Positions 51,035 through 59,503 of a stretch of DNA of 64,000 nucleotides are shown piece by piece. How positions within the stretch are numbered: the stretch's first letter is position 1; the number at the start of each line of letters is the position of its first letter. Made by a program: the position numbers and the translations under genes. The DNA is from Streptomyces sp. NA04227 (GTDB taxonomy: Bacteria > Actinomycetota > Actinomycetes > Streptomycetales > Streptomycetaceae), in the NCBI RefSeq assembly GCF_013364195.1, contig NZ_CP054918.1, positions 3,957,001-4,021,000 on the forward strand. The letters are read 5' to 3'. The notes under the pieces were generated by a model, which was given only the letters and a program-made list of their open reading frames with translations, had not been told where the DNA came from and ran no database searches.

Positions 51035-52339
51035 TCAGGGCCGTGCCCGCGCGTAGTGCCGGGCCACGGCGCCGAAGGCCTGCTTGGGTTCCCAGTGCCA
51101 GTCGCGGCCCGGTTCGGTGAGTTCGCGCCAGCGCGGCTTGACCAGGGCGTACGAGGCGAGGTCGAGGTCGTAGCGGGGCTCGGGCCAGTGCGGCGCGTCG
51201 GGGGACACGAAGTTGTAGACCAGGGCCGCGTACAGGTCCATCGACTCGAAGACGTCCAGCAGACCCGCCAGATGCCTCGCCTGGGTGCGTTCGCTGCGGA
51301 CGAGGTTGCCCTTGATCTGCTGCGGCACCTTCTCGTAGTCCACGACGTCCCAGCCCATGCCGCCCTGCTCCGGGGCGCCCCGGTACGTACAGGTGCCGAA
51401 CTCCGAGACCACGACCGGCTTTCCCCAGCGCCGGTACGTACGCAGCCTGCGGACGTGGTCCGCGCGGCGCGGGAACGAGGAGTAGTAGTTGACGCTGACG
51501 AGGTCGAAGAGCCGCCAGTCGACCGGGTCCTCCTCCGCGGCGCCGTAGGTCAGTTTCCCGTGGAACACGGACCGGCCGGTGCGCGCCGCCTTGGCGATGA
51601 ACTCGTTCAGGCGGCGCATCATCCGCTCTGGGTCGTAGTTGCCCTTGGACAGGTTCTCGATGCGTTCGAGGACGTTGTCGCCGGGCACGATCCCCGGCAC
51701 GAAGAGCAGGAACTCGCAGCCCACGCTGAGGTGAACGGCCGCGCCCTGCCTGCGCAGGCGCTCGGCCTGCCGCCCGGTCTCCGCGAGGTGGTCGAGGATC
51801 TCCCGCTGCGGCCGGTCCGAGAGGCGGGGCTGCAGCCAGACGTGCAGGCCGCGTTCCGCCGCCTCGTTGGCCGTGTCCCGCAGGCGTTCGACACCGTCGC
51901 CGAAGACGGACACCGAACTCGCGTGCAGGTCCTTGTCGATCGCGCGGAGGTCCGCCCGCATACGCGCCGCGGACCAGCCGGTGTGCGGCGTCTCCCCGCC
52001 GATGACCTCGTAGCAGACACCGCGGTACGTGAGCCCGCCGCGCCGCTTCGCCGCGGTACGTGCGGCGGCGTTGCCCTCCGCCTCCGCGGCCGCCTTGTCT
52101 GCGGTCCCGGTCCCGGTCCCGCTGCGGGTTCCGGTGCCGGTGGCCTCTGTGGCCTCGGCGCTGCCCGGGCCGTTGCCCGTCAGCAGCAGGCCGCCCGTCG
52201 TGCCCGCGACACCGGCCGCTGCCGCCGCCGTGAGGAACCGCGCCCGGCTGATCCTCCTGCCGCTGCTTCGGCTCCCGCCCCGGCCCCCGCTTCGGCTCCC
52301 GCTCCCGCTTCCGTCGCCGTCGTCGCTTCCGTCGCGCAT
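51035..52339 (-). CDS. Tat-exported glycoside-hydrolase-like protein
   Basis: A 434-residue secreted protein. After a Ser/Gly-rich leader the Tat signal has GRRISRARFLTAAAAAGVAG (residues about 28-47). The mature part resembles a TIM-barrel glycoside hydrolase, with barrel-strand patterns such as GLHVWLQPRLSD, LSVGCEFLLFVPG, LVSVNYYSSF and PVVVSEFGTCTY. These contain acidic residues at strand ends (for example E in CEFLL and E in SEFGT) that could be catalytic. Substrate unknown. The start at 52339 is the ATG nearest the signal; upstream residues are not needed. Confidence 0.72.
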   Translation of the reverse strand: MRDGSDDGDGSGSGSRSGGRGGSRSSGRRISRARFLTAAAAAGVAGTTGGLLLTGNGPGSAEATEATGTGTRSGTGTGTADKAAAEAEGNAAARTAAKRRGGLTYRGVCYEVIGGETPHTGWSAARMRADLRAIDKDLHASSVSVFGDGVERLRDTANEAAERGLHVWLQPRLSDRPQREILDHLAETGRQAERLRRQGAAVHLSVGCEFLLFVPGIVPGDNVLERIENLSKGNYDPERMMRRLNEFIAKAARTGRSVFHGKLTYGAAEEDPVDWRLFDLVSVNYYSSFPRRADHVRRLRTYRRWGKPVVVSEFGTCTYRGAPEQGGMGWDVVDYEKVPQQIKGNLVRSERTQARHLAGLLDVFESMDLYAALVYNFVSPDAPHWPEPRYDLDLASYALVKPRWRELTEPGRDWHWEPKQAFGAVARHYARARP

Positions 52340-52632
52340 GTGCCGCCTCCCGCCGTCGCGCCTGTCGGCCGTCGTCCCGTCGGCCGTCCTCGTCGCCCGC
52401 CGGGGCCGCGTCCACGCTGGTGAGGCTCGGCCCCGGCGGTACGCCACCAGCATGGGAGGGCCGTCCGGTCGCGGGCGTCGGCCGATGGTCTACGGGCCCG
52501 CGACCTTGGTAGGACCCGGCGAGGGGGTTGAGGTCCACAGGGTGGTGATCCAACGGAAAAGCGGGCGGAAGGCCGCCGGGGCCAGGGGAGTTGAACGTCC
52601 GACGGCACACCCCCCACCCGCTGCGGGACCCC

Positions 52633-53139
52633 TCAAGCCCCCACGCTGCCGTCGATCCCCTCGCGCAGGAAGTCCGCGTGACCGTTGTGGCGTGCGTACT
52701 CGTGGATCAGGTGCAGCATGACCAGGCGCAGCGAGACGTCCGCGCCCCAGCGGGGTTGATGGCCGACGACGTCGAGGGACTCGGCGGCCTCCTCGATGCG
52801 CCGGGCGTGCGCGACCTCGCGTTCCCAGGCCGCGAACGCCTCGGTGGCCGAGGCCTCGCGGGCGTCGTAGGCGACCTGGTAGTCGCCGTCCTCGGACCAG
52901 ACCAGGGGCACGTCCTCGCCGTTGATGACCCGGCGGAACCAGGTGCGTTCGACCTCCGCCATGTGCCGCACCAGGCCGAGCAGGGACAGGGTGGACGGCG
53001 GCATCGACCGCTGCCGCAGGTCCTCCTCGCTCAGGCCCTCGCACTTCATGGCAAGGGTGGCGCGGTGGAAGTCGAGATAGGCGCGCAGCGTCGCGCGTTC
53101 CCCCTCGCGCAGCGGTGGGTTGGTGCGTTCGACGGCCAT
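52633..53139 (-). CDS. DinB/DUF664 family protein
   Basis: A 168-residue four-helix-bundle protein of the DinB superfamily, which includes mycothiol- and bacillithiol-dependent metalloenzymes. The likely metal histidines are in VRHMAEVERTW and in LHLIHEYARHNGHAD near the C-terminus. The ATG at 53139 has a GGAG site. The upstream open frame is not protein-like. It is divergent from the beta-lactamase-family gene. The function may be thiol-dependent detoxification; this is inference from the family. Confidence 0.85.
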   Translation of the reverse strand: MAVERTNPPLREGERATLRAYLDFHRATLAMKCEGLSEEDLRQRSMPPSTLSLLGLVRHMAEVERTWFRRVINGEDVPLVWSEDGDYQVAYDAREASATEAFAAWEREVAHARRIEEAAESLDVVGHQPRWGADVSLRLVMLHLIHEYARHNGHADFLREGIDGSVGA

Positions 53140-53408
53140 GGTGCTCCGGTCCTCCCGTTCGGTCCCCGGCATCGGTACACGGGGGATTGCCAGCCGCGTC
53201 GCGCGTCGCGGAAGAGCGCCGCTCGCAGCAGAGTCCTCCGAACTCGTCCGAACCCCTCCGGACTCCTTCGAGCTCCTACGAAGTGGCCCGGGTCGCACCC
53301 CTCCGAACTCCCGCGTACGGCTGAGCCGTTGACGCTACCCCGGGACCCGCGGCCCGGTACGGCGAAATGGGCTCGACCTCGGCCCCCGCGGCGGGGTGCA
53401 CTGACCTC

Positions 53409-54797
53409 ATGACATCTCCCGTGGAAGAACTGCTTCCCGCCACCCGCCGTGCCCTGCTGCACCGCATCGCCGTCGCCCAGACGGAAGGCCGTACGCCGTC
53501 TCTCGTCGCCGCCGTGGTCCGGGGCGGGAAACCGGTCTGGAGTGAGGCCCGGACTTGCGTGGACGGGCACGCCCCGGACCTCGACGTCCAGTACCGCATC
53601 GGTTCGATCACCAAGACCTTCACGGCGGTCCTGGTGATGCGGCTGCGGGACGAGGGACTGCTCGACCTCGGCGATCCGCTGGACAAGCACCTCCCCGGCA
53701 CCGGGGCCGGAGAGGCCACCATCGCCGAACTGCTCGCCCACACCGGGGGACTCGCCGCCGAATCGCCCGGCCCCTGGTGGGAACGCACCCCCGGCAGCCT
53801 GCGCCCCGAACTCGCCGATGTGCTGGGCGAGCAGCCACTACGGCATCCGGTCGGCCGCCGCCACCACTACTCCAACCCCGGGTACACCCTGCTCGGCGCC
53901 CTGGTGGAACGCCTGCGCGGTGCACCCTGGGAAGAAGTGCTGCGGGCCGAGATCCTGGAGCCGCTGGATCTGCGCCGTACGAGCGGGGCGCCGCAGTCCC
54001 CGCACGCGGGCGGCTGGGCCGTCCACCCTTGGGCGGACGTGATGATGCCGGAGCCGCTGGAGGACCTGGGCCGGATGGCCGCGGCCGGTCAACTCTGGTC
54101 CACAGCGGGCGACCTGGCCCGCTTCGCGGCCTTCCTGACGCACGGCGACGAGCGGGTGCTCGGCTCCGAGTCGCTCCTGGAGATGCGGACGCCCGCCGCC
54201 CCCGCCGAGACCTCTGAGCTCGCCTCCGGCACGGGGTACGGCCTGGGTCTGCAACTCCAGCTCCGGGACGGGCGGGTGCTCGCCGGTCACTCCGGCTCGC
54301 TGCCGGGCTTCCTGGCGAACCTCGTCTTCAGCCCGGAGGAGGACCTCGGTGCCGTGGTCCTCACCAACTGCACCTCCGGCCCCGCCGTCTCCCTGGTGGC
54401 CGCGGACCTGCTCCGGATCGTCGCCGAGGCCGAGCCGCGCATCCCGGAGCCCTGGCGGCCGCTGACCGAACTCGACGACTCCCTGCTCGAGTTGGCCGGG
54501 CCCTGGTACTGGGGGACCGCGACCGTGGCGCTCCGTCCGTCGAGCGAGGGTGGTCTCTCCCTCGGACCGCTGGAAGGCGCCGGGCGGCGTTCCCGTTTCC
54601 GGGCCAACGGCGATGGGACGTGGACCGGCCTCGACGGCTACTACGCGGGCGAGTTGCTGCGTGCGGTCCGGCGCCCGGACGGCACGGTGAGCCATCTCGA
54701 CCTGGGCTCGTTCGTCTTCACCCGGGAGCCCTACGAGAAGGGGGCACCGGTCCCCGGCGGCGTAGACCCCGAGGGCTGGCGCCCGCTGCCCCGGTAA
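53409..54797 (+). CDS. Beta-lactamase family serine hydrolase
   Basis: A 462-residue class C beta-lactamase/DD-peptidase-fold protein. Catalytic motifs are SITK (Ser66, Lys69), YSN in HHYSNPGY, and HSG in GHSGSLPGF. A C-terminal domain follows (about residues 345-462). No signal peptide is seen, so it is probably a cytoplasmic esterase or peptidase and not a secreted resistance enzyme. The ATG at 53409 gives the family-like start (MTSPVEELLP). It is convergent with the GNAT gene, with a parS between them. Confidence 0.88.
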   Translation: MTSPVEELLPATRRALLHRIAVAQTEGRTPSLVAAVVRGGKPVWSEARTCVDGHAPDLDVQYRIGSITKTFTAVLVMRLRDEGLLDLGDPLDKHLPGTGAGEATIAELLAHTGGLAAESPGPWWERTPGSLRPELADVLGEQPLRHPVGRRHHYSNPGYTLLGALVERLRGAPWEEVLRAEILEPLDLRRTSGAPQSPHAGGWAVHPWADVMMPEPLEDLGRMAAAGQLWSTAGDLARFAAFLTHGDERVLGSESLLEMRTPAAPAETSELASGTGYGLGLQLQLRDGRVLAGHSGSLPGFLANLVFSPEEDLGAVVLTNCTSGPAVSLVAADLLRIVAEAEPRIPEPWRPLTELDDSLLELAGPWYWGTATVALRPSSEGGLSLGPLEGAGRRSRFRANGDGTWTGLDGYYAGELLRAVRRPDGTVSHLDLGSFVFTREPYEKGAPVPGGVDPEGWRPLPR

Positions 54798-54896
54798 CTC
54801 TCGTAACCCGACGAGGGCCATCACCGGACGGCCGCCCGCCCGGCGCCGGTCGGTGATCCAGTAGGTGAGTCACCAACTGCTGTGTCCCGGGCGGGT

Positions 54897-54910
54897 GTTT
54901 CACGTGAAAC
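54897..54910. promoter_or_regulatory. parS: parS site 9
   Basis: Exact GTTTCACGTGAAAC, extended to 16 bp by T and A, between convergent genes. Confidence 0.95.
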
Positions 54911-54960
54911 AACGTGCAGCGCCCGCCCGCGACGACGCCTCACTGCCGCTCACTGCCGCG

Positions 54961-55410
54961 TCAGAGGGCCAGCTTGAAGCCCACGTGGGAGCCGGTGAAC
55001 CCGAGGCGCTCGTAGAACCGGTGCGCATCGGTGCGGGTGGCGTCGGAGGTGAGCTGGACCAACTGGCAGTCCTGACGGCGGGATTCCTCGATGGCCCACT
55101 CGATGAGCTGTCCCCCGAGGCCGCTGCCGCGCGCATCGGCGTGGATCCGTACCGCCTCGATGAGCGAACGCGTCGCGCCCTTGCGGGACAGGCCCGGGAT
55201 GATCGTGAGCTGAAGGGTGCCGATGACCTTGCCGTCCCGTACGGCGACGACCAGATGCTGGTTCGGGTCCTCGGCGAGGCGGGTGAAGGCGTCACGGTAC
55301 GGGGTGAGATCGTCCGGCGACTCGCGCTGGGCGCCCAGTGGGTCGTCGGCGAGCATGTCCACGATCGCCTGAAGGTCACCCGGCGTCGCGGGCCTGATCT
55401 CGATGTCCAT
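54961..55410 (-). CDS. GNAT family N-acetyltransferase
   Basis: A 149-residue acetyltransferase. The acetyl-CoA motif ARGSGLGGQLIEWA lies near residues 92-105, and the C-terminal FYERLGFTGSHVGFK is typical of the family. It probably acetylates a small amine or amino acid; the substrate is unknown. It is 57 bp downstream of the MarR gene on the same strand and may be co-transcribed with it. Confidence 0.88.
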   Translation of the reverse strand: MDIEIRPATPGDLQAIVDMLADDPLGAQRESPDDLTPYRDAFTRLAEDPNQHLVVAVRDGKVIGTLQLTIIPGLSRKGATRSLIEAVRIHADARGSGLGGQLIEWAIEESRRQDCQLVQLTSDATRTDAHRFYERLGFTGSHVGFKLAL

Positions 55411-55467
55411 GAATCCGCAGCCTAAGCGGTGGCCGGGCAGTAGCTCCCGGCGGGCCGGGCGGCGGGG

Positions 55468-55947
55468 TCAGGAGCCCGTGGGTGCCGAGGCGAGCGGGAC
55501 TCCTGCTGTCTCCACGGCCCTTACCAGCGGCGCGAGTTGGGGGTCGCGCGCCGCCTCGTCGAGCGCTTCGCGCAGTGCGGCGTCGTTGGTGGGGCGGGCC
55601 TCGTCGAGCAGCTTGTGGCCCTCTTCGCTGACATCGGTGTAGATGCCGCGGCGGTCGGTGGGGCAGAGGTAGCGGCGCAGCAGGCCGCGGTCCTCCAGGC
55701 GTGTGACCAGGCGGGTCGTCGCGCTCTGGCTCAGTACGACGGCGTCGGCGACCTGCTTCATCTGCAGATGGCCGCCCTCGCCGTTGTGCTGGCGGCTCAG
55801 GGTGTTCAGGAGCGAGTACTCGCGGACGCTGAGCCCGTGTCCGGACTGGAGCGCCTTCTCGATGTGCGCCTCGATCCGCCCGTGCAGCAGCGAGAGCGCG
55901 CACCACCTCTGGGCCAGCGCGGTGAGTGCGGGATCCGTGGCAGCCAT
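55468..55947 (-). CDS. MarR family transcriptional regulator
   Basis: A 159-residue winged-helix regulator (VREYSLLNTLSRQHNGEGGHLQMKQVADAVVLSQSATTRLVTRLEDRGLL, with the wing residues CPTDRRGIYTDV). The ATG at 55947 is preferred; upstream frame residues are not family-like. It is divergent from the MFS exporter gene, and inverted repeats lie between them, a common arrangement in which MarR represses an exporter and responds to its substrates. Confidence 0.9.
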   Translation of the reverse strand: MAATDPALTALAQRWCALSLLHGRIEAHIEKALQSGHGLSVREYSLLNTLSRQHNGEGGHLQMKQVADAVVLSQSATTRLVTRLEDRGLLRRYLCPTDRRGIYTDVSEEGHKLLDEARPTNDAALREALDEAARDPQLAPLVRAVETAGVPLASAPTGS

Positions 55948-56043
55948 GGTCCGGAGCCTCCTCGCCGTTCGTCCCTCGCAGGTCGTCCTCTTCCGGACCG
56001 AGGATACGCCACCCGGGGCGATAGCCCGCGCTTGCAAATAAAG

Positions 56044-56068
56044 CGCGTCTGCAATTATTGTCGACGCG
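56044..56068. promoter_or_regulatory. Candidate MarR operator
   Basis: Inverted repeat CGCGTC (56044-56049) and GACGCG (56063-56068) around an AT-rich centre containing GCAATTATTG. A wider pair, CTTGCA at 56031-56036 and TGCAAG at 56082-56087, flanks it. Confidence 0.55.
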
Positions 56069-56108
56069 TTATATAGGCACGTGCAAGAAAAGTCTGGGAA
56101 GGTGGCAC

Positions 56109-57347
56109 ATGCCCCTCGCGCTCCTCGCCCTGGCGGTCGGGGCCTTCGGTATCGGCACCACGGAATTCGTGATCATGGGCCTGCTGCCCGAGGTCGCCGA
56201 CGACTACGGGGTCTCCATCCCCACCGCCGGTCTCCTGGTCACCGGCTATGCGCTCGGCGTCATGATCGGGGCGCCGATCATGACCGCGCTCGGCACCAAG
56301 GTCACCCGTAAACGGATGCTGATGGTCCTGATGGGGCTCTTCATCGCCGGGAACCTGCTCTCCGCGGTCGCCCCGAGCTTCGAGGTGATGCTCTCGGGCC
56401 GGATCCTCGCCTCCCTCGCCCACGGCGCCTTCTTCGGCATCGGCTCGGTCGTCGCCGCGGACCTGGTGGCCGCCGAGCGGAAGGCCGCGGCCATCGCGAT
56501 GATGTTCACCGGTCTGACGGTCGCCAATGTGGTGGGAGTGCCGCTCGGCACGCTGATCGGCCAGCACGCGGGCTGGCGGGTGACCTTCGCCCTGGTCGCG
56601 GGACTCGGTGTGCTCGGCCTGCTCGGGGTCGCCGCCCTGGTACCGGACACGGCCCGGCCCGAGGGCGTGCGCCTGCGCCACGAGGTCGCCGTCTTCCGCA
56701 ACGTCCAGGTCCTGCTCGCCATGGCGATGACGGTGCTCGGCTTCGGCGGGGTCTTCGCGGCGATCACCTACATCGCCCCGATGATGCGCGAGGAGGCGGG
56801 CTACGCCGACTCCTCCGTGACCTGGCTGCTCATCCTCTTCGGCCTCGGCATGGTCGGCGGCAACCTGGTCGGCGGGCGCTTCGCGGACCGCGCCCTGATG
56901 CCGATGCTCCACGTCTCGCTGAGCGGGCTGACCGTGGTCCTCGCCCTGTTCACGGTCACCGCACAGAACAAGATCACCGCCGCCGTGACGCTCTTCCTGA
57001 TCGGCGCCATGGGCTTCGCCTCGGTGCCCTCGCTCCAAAAGCGCGTACTCGACCAGGCCGCGGGCGCTCCGACGCTGGCCTCGGCGATGAACATCGGCGC
57101 CTTCAACCTGGGCAACGCCCTCTCCGCCTGGCTCGGCGGCCTGGTGATCTCGGCCGGCCTCGGCTACACCGCGCCGAACTGGGTCGGCGCCCTGCTCGCC
57201 GGTTCCGCGCTGCTGCTCGCCGTACTGTCCGCCGCGCTGGAGCGCCGTGCGAAGTCGGCGCCCAGCAGGATCGTGGCCGGCGCGGGACCGGCCCGGGAGC
57301 GCGCATCCGAGTCGCTGCGCCTCGGCGGGGACGGACCACGCGCCTGA
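56109..57347 (+). CDS. MFS drug-exporter-like transporter (DHA1 type)
   Basis: A 412-residue exporter with 12 hydrophobic segments. It starts MPLALLALAVGAFGIGTTEFVIMGLLPEV and has TKVTRKRMLM in the loop 2-3 motif and MFTGLTVANVVGVPLGTLIG in segment 5 (drug-proton antiporter motif C). These place it in the DHA1/Cmx-AraJ group. The ATG at 56109 follows GGGAAGG; codons upstream are not needed. It is controlled in all likelihood by the divergent MarR. Confidence 0.9.
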   Translation: MPLALLALAVGAFGIGTTEFVIMGLLPEVADDYGVSIPTAGLLVTGYALGVMIGAPIMTALGTKVTRKRMLMVLMGLFIAGNLLSAVAPSFEVMLSGRILASLAHGAFFGIGSVVAADLVAAERKAAAIAMMFTGLTVANVVGVPLGTLIGQHAGWRVTFALVAGLGVLGLLGVAALVPDTARPEGVRLRHEVAVFRNVQVLLAMAMTVLGFGGVFAAITYIAPMMREEAGYADSSVTWLLILFGLGMVGGNLVGGRFADRALMPMLHVSLSGLTVVLALFTVTAQNKITAAVTLFLIGAMGFASVPSLQKRVLDQAAGAPTLASAMNIGAFNLGNALSAWLGGLVISAGLGYTAPNWVGALLAGSALLLAVLSAALERRAKSAPSRIVAGAGPARERASESLRLGGDGPRA

Positions 57348-57387
57348 CAGGGCTCGCGTACAGCCGACCGGTGGGACGCGAAGCGGT

Positions 57388-58257
57388 TCAGGCGGCGGCG
57401 ACCGTGAGCGGAGCGAAACGGCGCCGCCAGTCGCCCGGCAGTACCGGCGCACCCGCGAGCATGACCGTGGTGAACTCGCCGCCGCGCAGGCCCTGTTCCC
57501 CGGCCCAGCCGAGCAACTCCTCGTGGCGTACGTCGATATCGGTACGCAGCTCGCGCGCGGTCCCGGCCGCGAGCGCGGCGAACAGGGCCCGGGCCGTGGC
57601 GGTGTCCTCGGCGATCAAGGGCCCGATCACATCGTGGTGCGTGTTCGGCCAGGAGGCCGCGAACCCGGTGAGGCGGCCCCGCGCCTCGGCCACCCGGAAC
57701 TGGTGGGCGAAGGCCGGGAGGCGGGTGATCAGGTGCGTGCGGTCCAGGCCGAAGATCTCCGCGTCCAGGCGCAGGATCGCGGGGAGGTCCTCGGCCGAGG
57801 CCGGACGCGTCGCGATGCCAAGCACGGGACCGGTGTCCGCGAGGCGGCCCACGAGCGTCTCCGCCCGCGTCACCTCGCGGAAGCCGAGACGCTCGTAGAG
57901 CGGACGCCCGGTGGAGGTGGCGTGCAGGGTCAGCGCACCGGCTCCGGACTCGGCGAGTACGTGCCGCATCAGCCGTAGCCCGAGCCCCCTGCGCTGGTGG
58001 TGCTCGGCGACCAACACCATGCCGATCGCGCCGAGTTCGGGCTTCTCGTACGTTCCGAACCGGGTGAGGGTGCAGACACAGGCCAGCCCCTCGCCCGACG
58101 GATCGTCGACCCCGAATCCGGCGCCCGCCGTGAGTAGGAACCCCCATTTGTGCTCCTCGCTCGACCACCCCCGCGACTGCGCCAGATCGGCACAGGCGAG
58201 CAGATCGCGTCGGCTGAGGCGGCGGATGGGGAGTTCCAAGAGGTCAGGTGTCGACAC
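57388..58257 (-). CDS. Double-GNAT acetyltransferase
   Basis: A 289-residue protein with two acetyltransferase domains. The first (about residues 10-140) has the acetyl-CoA loop HQRRGLGLRLMRHVL. The second (about 150-285) is degenerate there (TATARALFAALAAG). Such tandem proteins often have one active and one structural domain. The GTG at 58257 gives VSTPDLLELPIRRL; the frame upstream belongs to shadow sequence. It is 5 bp downstream of the membrane protein gene and so is probably co-transcribed. Confidence 0.82.
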   Translation of the reverse strand: MSTPDLLELPIRRLSRRDLLACADLAQSRGWSSEEHKWGFLLTAGAGFGVDDPSGEGLACVCTLTRFGTYEKPELGAIGMVLVAEHHQRRGLGLRLMRHVLAESGAGALTLHATSTGRPLYERLGFREVTRAETLVGRLADTGPVLGIATRPASAEDLPAILRLDAEIFGLDRTHLITRLPAFAHQFRVAEARGRLTGFAASWPNTHHDVIGPLIAEDTATARALFAALAAGTARELRTDIDVRHEELLGWAGEQGLRGGEFTTVMLAGAPVLPGDWRRRFAPLTVAAA

Positions 58258-58262
58258 GCAGG

Positions 58263-58826
58263 TCAGGCTGTCGGACGAAGACCTCCGGCGTCCACCGTTT
58301 TGCGGGCGGCAGGGTTCTCGCGGGCCTGGGACCGCTGCTTTCGGCCACGCCGGGTGAGCCCCCAGGGCTTGAGCAGGGAGACGGCCGTCAGGAAGACATA
58401 GGTGGCGAGTGCGACGGACGGGGCCACGACGAGATTGACCGTATCCGTGACGGGTTCTCCCGCCATGGCCTCGGCCGCGGCGGTGTTGATCCCCGGCCTG
58501 AGCGAGAAGACGGTCAGCCCCGTGGCGATCAACGACACCCAGAACTTGACCGAGACCCAACGGTGTTGGAGGAGCCCCCACTGCGTACCGAGCGACAGCA
58601 CCAGACCCGTCGCCAGCGTGGTGAAGGCCATCGGCAGCAGCAGCCAGTCGGCGAACATCTTCATCGAGCGGTACGAGGCCTCGGCGGCCTCCGGCGAGCC
58701 GGTGGCCGCCGCCGTGATCGCGAGCGCGAGCAACCCGAGCGAGAGCCCCAGCCAGCCGACCGAGGCACAGACATGGAGTACGAGAAAGGCCCTGCGTGAG
58801 GGGCGGCGAAGTTTCACGTGAAACAC
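58263..58826 (-). CDS. Four-segment membrane protein (DUF2269-like)
   Basis: A 187-residue integral membrane protein with about four segments (VLHVCASVGWLGLSLGLLALAITA; FADWLLLPMAFTTLATGLVL; FWVSLIATGLTVF; LVVAPSVALATYVFLTAVSLL). The pattern resembles DUF2269-type proteins, unknown in function. The start lies inside a parS site: a GTG at 58826 (reading MFHVKL) or one at 58817. It is followed after 5 bp by the double-GNAT gene. Confidence 0.75.
   Translation of the reverse strand: MFHVKLRRPSRRAFLVLHVCASVGWLGLSLGLLALAITAAATGSPEAAEASYRSMKMFADWLLLPMAFTTLATGLVLSLGTQWGLLQHRWVSVKFWVSLIATGLTVFSLRPGINTAAAEAMAGEPVTDTVNLVVAPSVALATYVFLTAVSLLKPWGLTRRGRKQRSQARENPAARKTVDAGGLRPTA
58811..58824. promoter_or_regulatory. 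parS: parS site 10 (over a start codon)
   Basis: Exact GTTTCACGTGAAAC overlapping the first codons of the membrane protein gene at 58826. Confidence 0.95.
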
Positions 58827-58926
58827 CGTGCCGCCGCGAGCGGGTGTGCCGCGTCTGACGGCGGGAGTAACCGGGGCTACTGGCCTGGGCGTAGGCGGGC
58901 GCCCGGACCGGGCCGAACGACCCGCC

Positions 58927-59409
58927 TTATCCCAGGTCGGCGGCGTGCATCGCGCGTACGCCTTCCACGTTGCCGTCGAGGTAGTGGCGCAGGGACAGCG
59001 GCACCAGATGCACGGAGGCGATGCCGACCCGGGTGAAGGGCACCCGCACGATCTCGTACTCGCCGCGTGGCTCGTCGACCTCGGGGCCGTGCCGCTGGCC
59101 GAGGTCCATCGATTCGAGGCGGCACACGAAGAAGTGCTGGACCTTCACCCCGGTCGCGCCGCCGTCCGCGCCGATGTGCTCGACGGTGTCCACGAAACAG
59201 GGCACGACATGGGAGATCTTGGCGCCGAGTTCCTCGTGGACCTCACGGTGGAGCGCGTCGACGACGGTGGCGTCCTCGGGCTCCACGCCGCCGCCGGGGG
59301 TGACCCAGTACGGATCGACTCCGGGCTTGGTCCGCTTGATCAGGATGAACTCGTCGCCGTCGAGAAGGACGGCACGTGCGGTGCGCTTGACCACGGGTCG
59401 GACGGTCAT
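58927..59409 (-). CDS. Nudix hydrolase
   Basis: A 160-residue Nudix-fold hydrolase acting on nucleoside diphosphates linked to a moiety X. The Nudix box region reads GGGVEPEDATVVDALHREVHEELG; compared with the canonical GX5EX7REUXEEXGU it has two extra residues before REVHEELG, common in streptomycete homologues. The ATG at 59409 is chosen; upstream open frame is a shadow. It is separated from the PLP enzyme gene by 94 bp on the same strand. Confidence 0.87.
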   Translation of the reverse strand: MTVRPVVKRTARAVLLDGDEFILIKRTKPGVDPYWVTPGGGVEPEDATVVDALHREVHEELGAKISHVVPCFVDTVEHIGADGGATGVKVQHFFVCRLESMDLGQRHGPEVDEPRGEYEIVRVPFTRVGIASVHLVPLSLRHYLDGNVEGVRAMHAADLG

Positions 59410-59503
59410 GGAAGAAATGTGGCCCCGGGCATTGGCCGTGAAACCTCTTGTGGCGCGGGTCGTTCGCACCGCCCCGGACCGCCGGACCCGTGGCTTGTAG
59501 TGC

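Noticed and set aside
53230..53300. Repeated ccgaactc/tccggact-type motifs upstream of the DinB gene
   Set aside because: Imperfect and of mixed spacing; may be chance in GC-rich sequence.
53409..54797. Beta-lactamase-family protein as an antibiotic-resistance gene
   Set aside because: No signal peptide and the motifs are those of class C-like esterases, so resistance is not supported.
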